64,000 nucleotides of DNA from Lumbricus rubellus (taxonomy: Eukaryota > Annelida > Clitellata > Crassiclitellata > Lumbricidae), in the NCBI GenBank assembly GCA_945859605.1, contig OX243816.1:37856676-37920675 (forward strand), written 5' to 3'. The notes under the pieces are model-generated. The model ran no database searches and was not told where the DNA came from. It saw only the letters and a program-made list of their open reading frames with translations. This document shows positions 62,777 to 64,000 of the stretch, piece by piece. The translations under genes and the position numbers were made by a program. How positions within the stretch are numbered: the stretch's first letter is position 1; each line of letters opens with the position of its first letter.

Positions 62777-63646
62777 GTGAGAAATTTTAGGACGAGGCGG
62801 GTCCGTGTTGGCGGGATTGACCAGATTTGGGCGGCTGATCTAATCGACATGCAGGCCTTCGCTAGAGATAATGATGGCGTGAAATTTCTATTGACCGTCA
62901 TAGATGTGTTTTCCAAGTATGGGTGGATCGTTCCATTACATGACAAGAGTGGGAAGTCTACAGCCGATGGGTTCGTGAAGATACTCGGGGGTGGTCGACA
63001 GCCAGTCAAAGTTTGGTGCGACAAAGGGAAAGAATTTTATAATAAAAATGTGAAGAATTTAGTCGAGCTGTATTCTACCGAAAACGAGAGCAAAAGTTCC
63101 ATCGTAGAAAGATGGGTGCGTACGATGAAAGAGAAGATGTTCAAGTACTTCACAGCTAATTCAACTAGAAGATATATCGATGTATTAGATGAGATGGTTA
63201 GTAATTATAATGACACGAGACATTCTTCGATCAAAATGACCCCCGCGAAGGCTAGTATGAAAGTGAACGAAAAGACTGTATTTATGAATTTATACGGCGA
63301 CGAGATTTCAGAGCCTATTACACCAAAGTTTACAATCGGAGATCGAGTCAGAATAACTAGGAAGAAGAACATTTTTGACAAAGGATATATGCCTAGATGG
63401 ACCGAGGAGGTTTTTGTAGTATCTCAGGTTCAATATACAGATCCACCAACTTACAAGATTACTGATTCTGCTGGCGAGGAAATACAAGGCTCTTTTTACG
63501 AGCAGGAGCTACAGAAAACAACTCAAGAAATATTTAGAATCGAAAAAGTGATTAGGAAACGCGGGAAGAAATGTCTCGTGAAGTGGTTGGGCTACCCAGA
63601 CTCGTTCAACTCGTGGATCAATAACGAAGACTTGTTGACATTGTGA
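62777..63646 (+). CDS. Retroviral-type (DDE) integrase with chromodomain
   Basis: The frame is open from at least 62702. Landmarks: first Asp in IWAADLIDM (residue 21 counting from 62777), second Asp in VWCDKGKEFYN (82), Glu in SSIVERWVRT (111). The D-to-E spacing of 28 is shorter than the usual 33-35. A linker with SH3-like GDRVRITRKKN follows. The C-terminal chromodomain is RIEKVIRKRGKKCLVKWLGY..NSWINNEDLL. No ATG occurs in this frame upstream of the first catalytic Asp; the first is at 62848, just after it. Expression therefore needs a frameshift from the PLA2 ORF, splicing or a non-ATG start, or the copy carries an indel. It integrates Polinton DNA (family knowledge). Confidence 0.92.
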   Translation: MRNFRTRRVRVGGIDQIWAADLIDMQAFARDNDGVKFLLTVIDVFSKYGWIVPLHDKSGKSTADGFVKILGGGRQPVKVWCDKGKEFYNKNVKNLVELYSTENESKSSIVERWVRTMKEKMFKYFTANSTRRYIDVLDEMVSNYNDTRHSSIKMTPAKASMKVNEKTVFMNLYGDEISEPITPKFTIGDRVRITRKKNIFDKGYMPRWTEEVFVVSQVQYTDPPTYKITDSAGEEIQGSFYEQELQKTTQEIFRIEKVIRKRGKKCLVKWLGYPDSFNSWINNEDLLTL

Positions 63647-63958
63647 GGCGATTGTGAAAAATAGCCTATGTCGTGTTTGATATCGATAACGAAAGTGAAT
63701 GAAAAGACTGTGAGCCTAATAGCACATCGCCAATACTGCGGGTAGTCGAATCAAAAACGTGACCAAATATAAAACAGCCAGGATTTGGTCGCGCTGCGAT
63801 CGTTGAAATTTTAAAACGCGACCAAATGCAAAACAACCAGAATTGAGTCACGCTATGTGACTGAAGTGTCACGCATGGGACACGAAAACTAAAAGTGTGA
63901 CACTTCTGTTTCTATGTCACACTTTTTACGCGGTGTTCCTAAAAACTGAACCTCTACT
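63647..63958. repeat. Right terminal region of the Polinton with short palindromes
   Basis: Contains inverted pairs ACCAAATATAAAAC..GATTTGGT (63760-63793) and GTGTGACACTTCTG..TGTCACAC (63895-63922). It ends ...AAAAACTGAACCTCTACT at 63958. The following ATAGCT would be one copy of the expected 6 bp target duplication. No left partner was found in the window. Confidence 0.6.
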
Positions 63959-64000
63959 ATAGCTGTAATAATTTGTACATTTTGATAAAACTTGGAAAAC

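Larger units (their letters stand above)
48264..63958. mobile_element. Polinton/Maverick (adintovirus-like) element, about 15.7 kb
   Basis: Contains the full Polinton gene set in three blocks: SAP proteins, polymerase, zinc ribbon, protease and spikes on the plus strand; capsid, core and packaging genes on the minus strand; PLA2 and integrase on the plus strand. Integrase and polymerase sit at opposite ends, as in known Polintons. The right end is placed at 63958 because the reverse complement from there reads AGTAGAGGTTCAGTTTTTAG, with the AGT start typical of Polinton termini. No inverted copy of this was found on the left, so the left edge (between about 48240 and 48301) is a guess. Almost all frames are open. 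Confidence 0.9.

Overview
The window is eukaryotic nuclear DNA from an invertebrate animal, most likely a marine deuterostome such as an echinoderm or hemichordate. This is an inference from gene style and repeats; the species is not identifiable by eye. It has spliced genes with GT/AG introns, tRNA-derived SINEs, LINE reverse transcriptases, hAT, Merlin and mariner-type DNA transposons, many microsatellites, and one nearly complete Polinton/Maverick (adintovirus-like) element.

Layout. 1-9.5 kb: a minus-strand gene or gene pair. Exons at 1793-2363 (two C2H2 fingers) and 3030-3408 (BTB domain) are splice- and phase-compatible with each other, and with a 1.5-thousand-codon open frame at 4875-9467 that carries 16 tandem BED-like zinc-finger units. 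9.6-15.5 kb: transposon-rich. It holds a LINE fragment split by a foldback element, a 2.1 kb DNA transposon with 172 bp terminal repeats, 8 bp target duplication and an OTU-protease-like ORF, and two more foldback elements that share a telomere-like core. 15.6-17.1 kb: a two-exon plus-strand gene of unknown function. 20.1-35.4 kb: an 11-exon plus-strand gene encoding a sperm-tail PG-rich (SHIPPO) repeat protein recognisable as CIMAP2/LEXM. Its introns carry a Merlin element, four hAT elements, a mariner MITE, SINEs and a 1.3 kb minisatellite. 37.7-39.3 kb: a 5'-truncated LINE with a long open RT frame. 41.0-47.3 kb: a two-exon minus-strand gene for a large secreted or membrane-anchored ectodomain protein.

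48.3-63.96 kb: the Polinton. Plus strand: two small SAP/cysteine proteins, protein-primed type B DNA polymerase, a zinc-ribbon protein, an adenain-type protease and two spike-like proteins. Minus strand: double-jelly-roll major capsid protein, a pX-like core protein, a GTPGLWELL-family protein, a membrane protein, a dUTPase-fold protein, a pVI-like protein, penton-like minor capsid protein and packaging ATPase. Plus strand again: a zinc-ribbon/phospholipase A2 protein and a chromodomain integrase. These form a replication module (polymerase), a virion module (capsid proteins, ATPase, protease, core proteins with adenain-type cleavage motifs, spikes, PLA2) and an integration module. Nearly all frames are open, so the insertion looks young. 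The exception is the integrase, which lacks an upstream in-frame ATG and sits in the -1 frame behind a slippery-type heptamer at the end of the PLA2 ORF.

Most interesting points: the PLA2/integrase frame junction, the tandem SAP/cysteine paralogues next to the polymerase that share its N-terminus, the paired spikes with a common base and different heads, the OTU-bearing TIR element, the foldback elements with a common core but unrelated ends, and the possible zinc-finger-array/BTB/C2H2 fusion gene.
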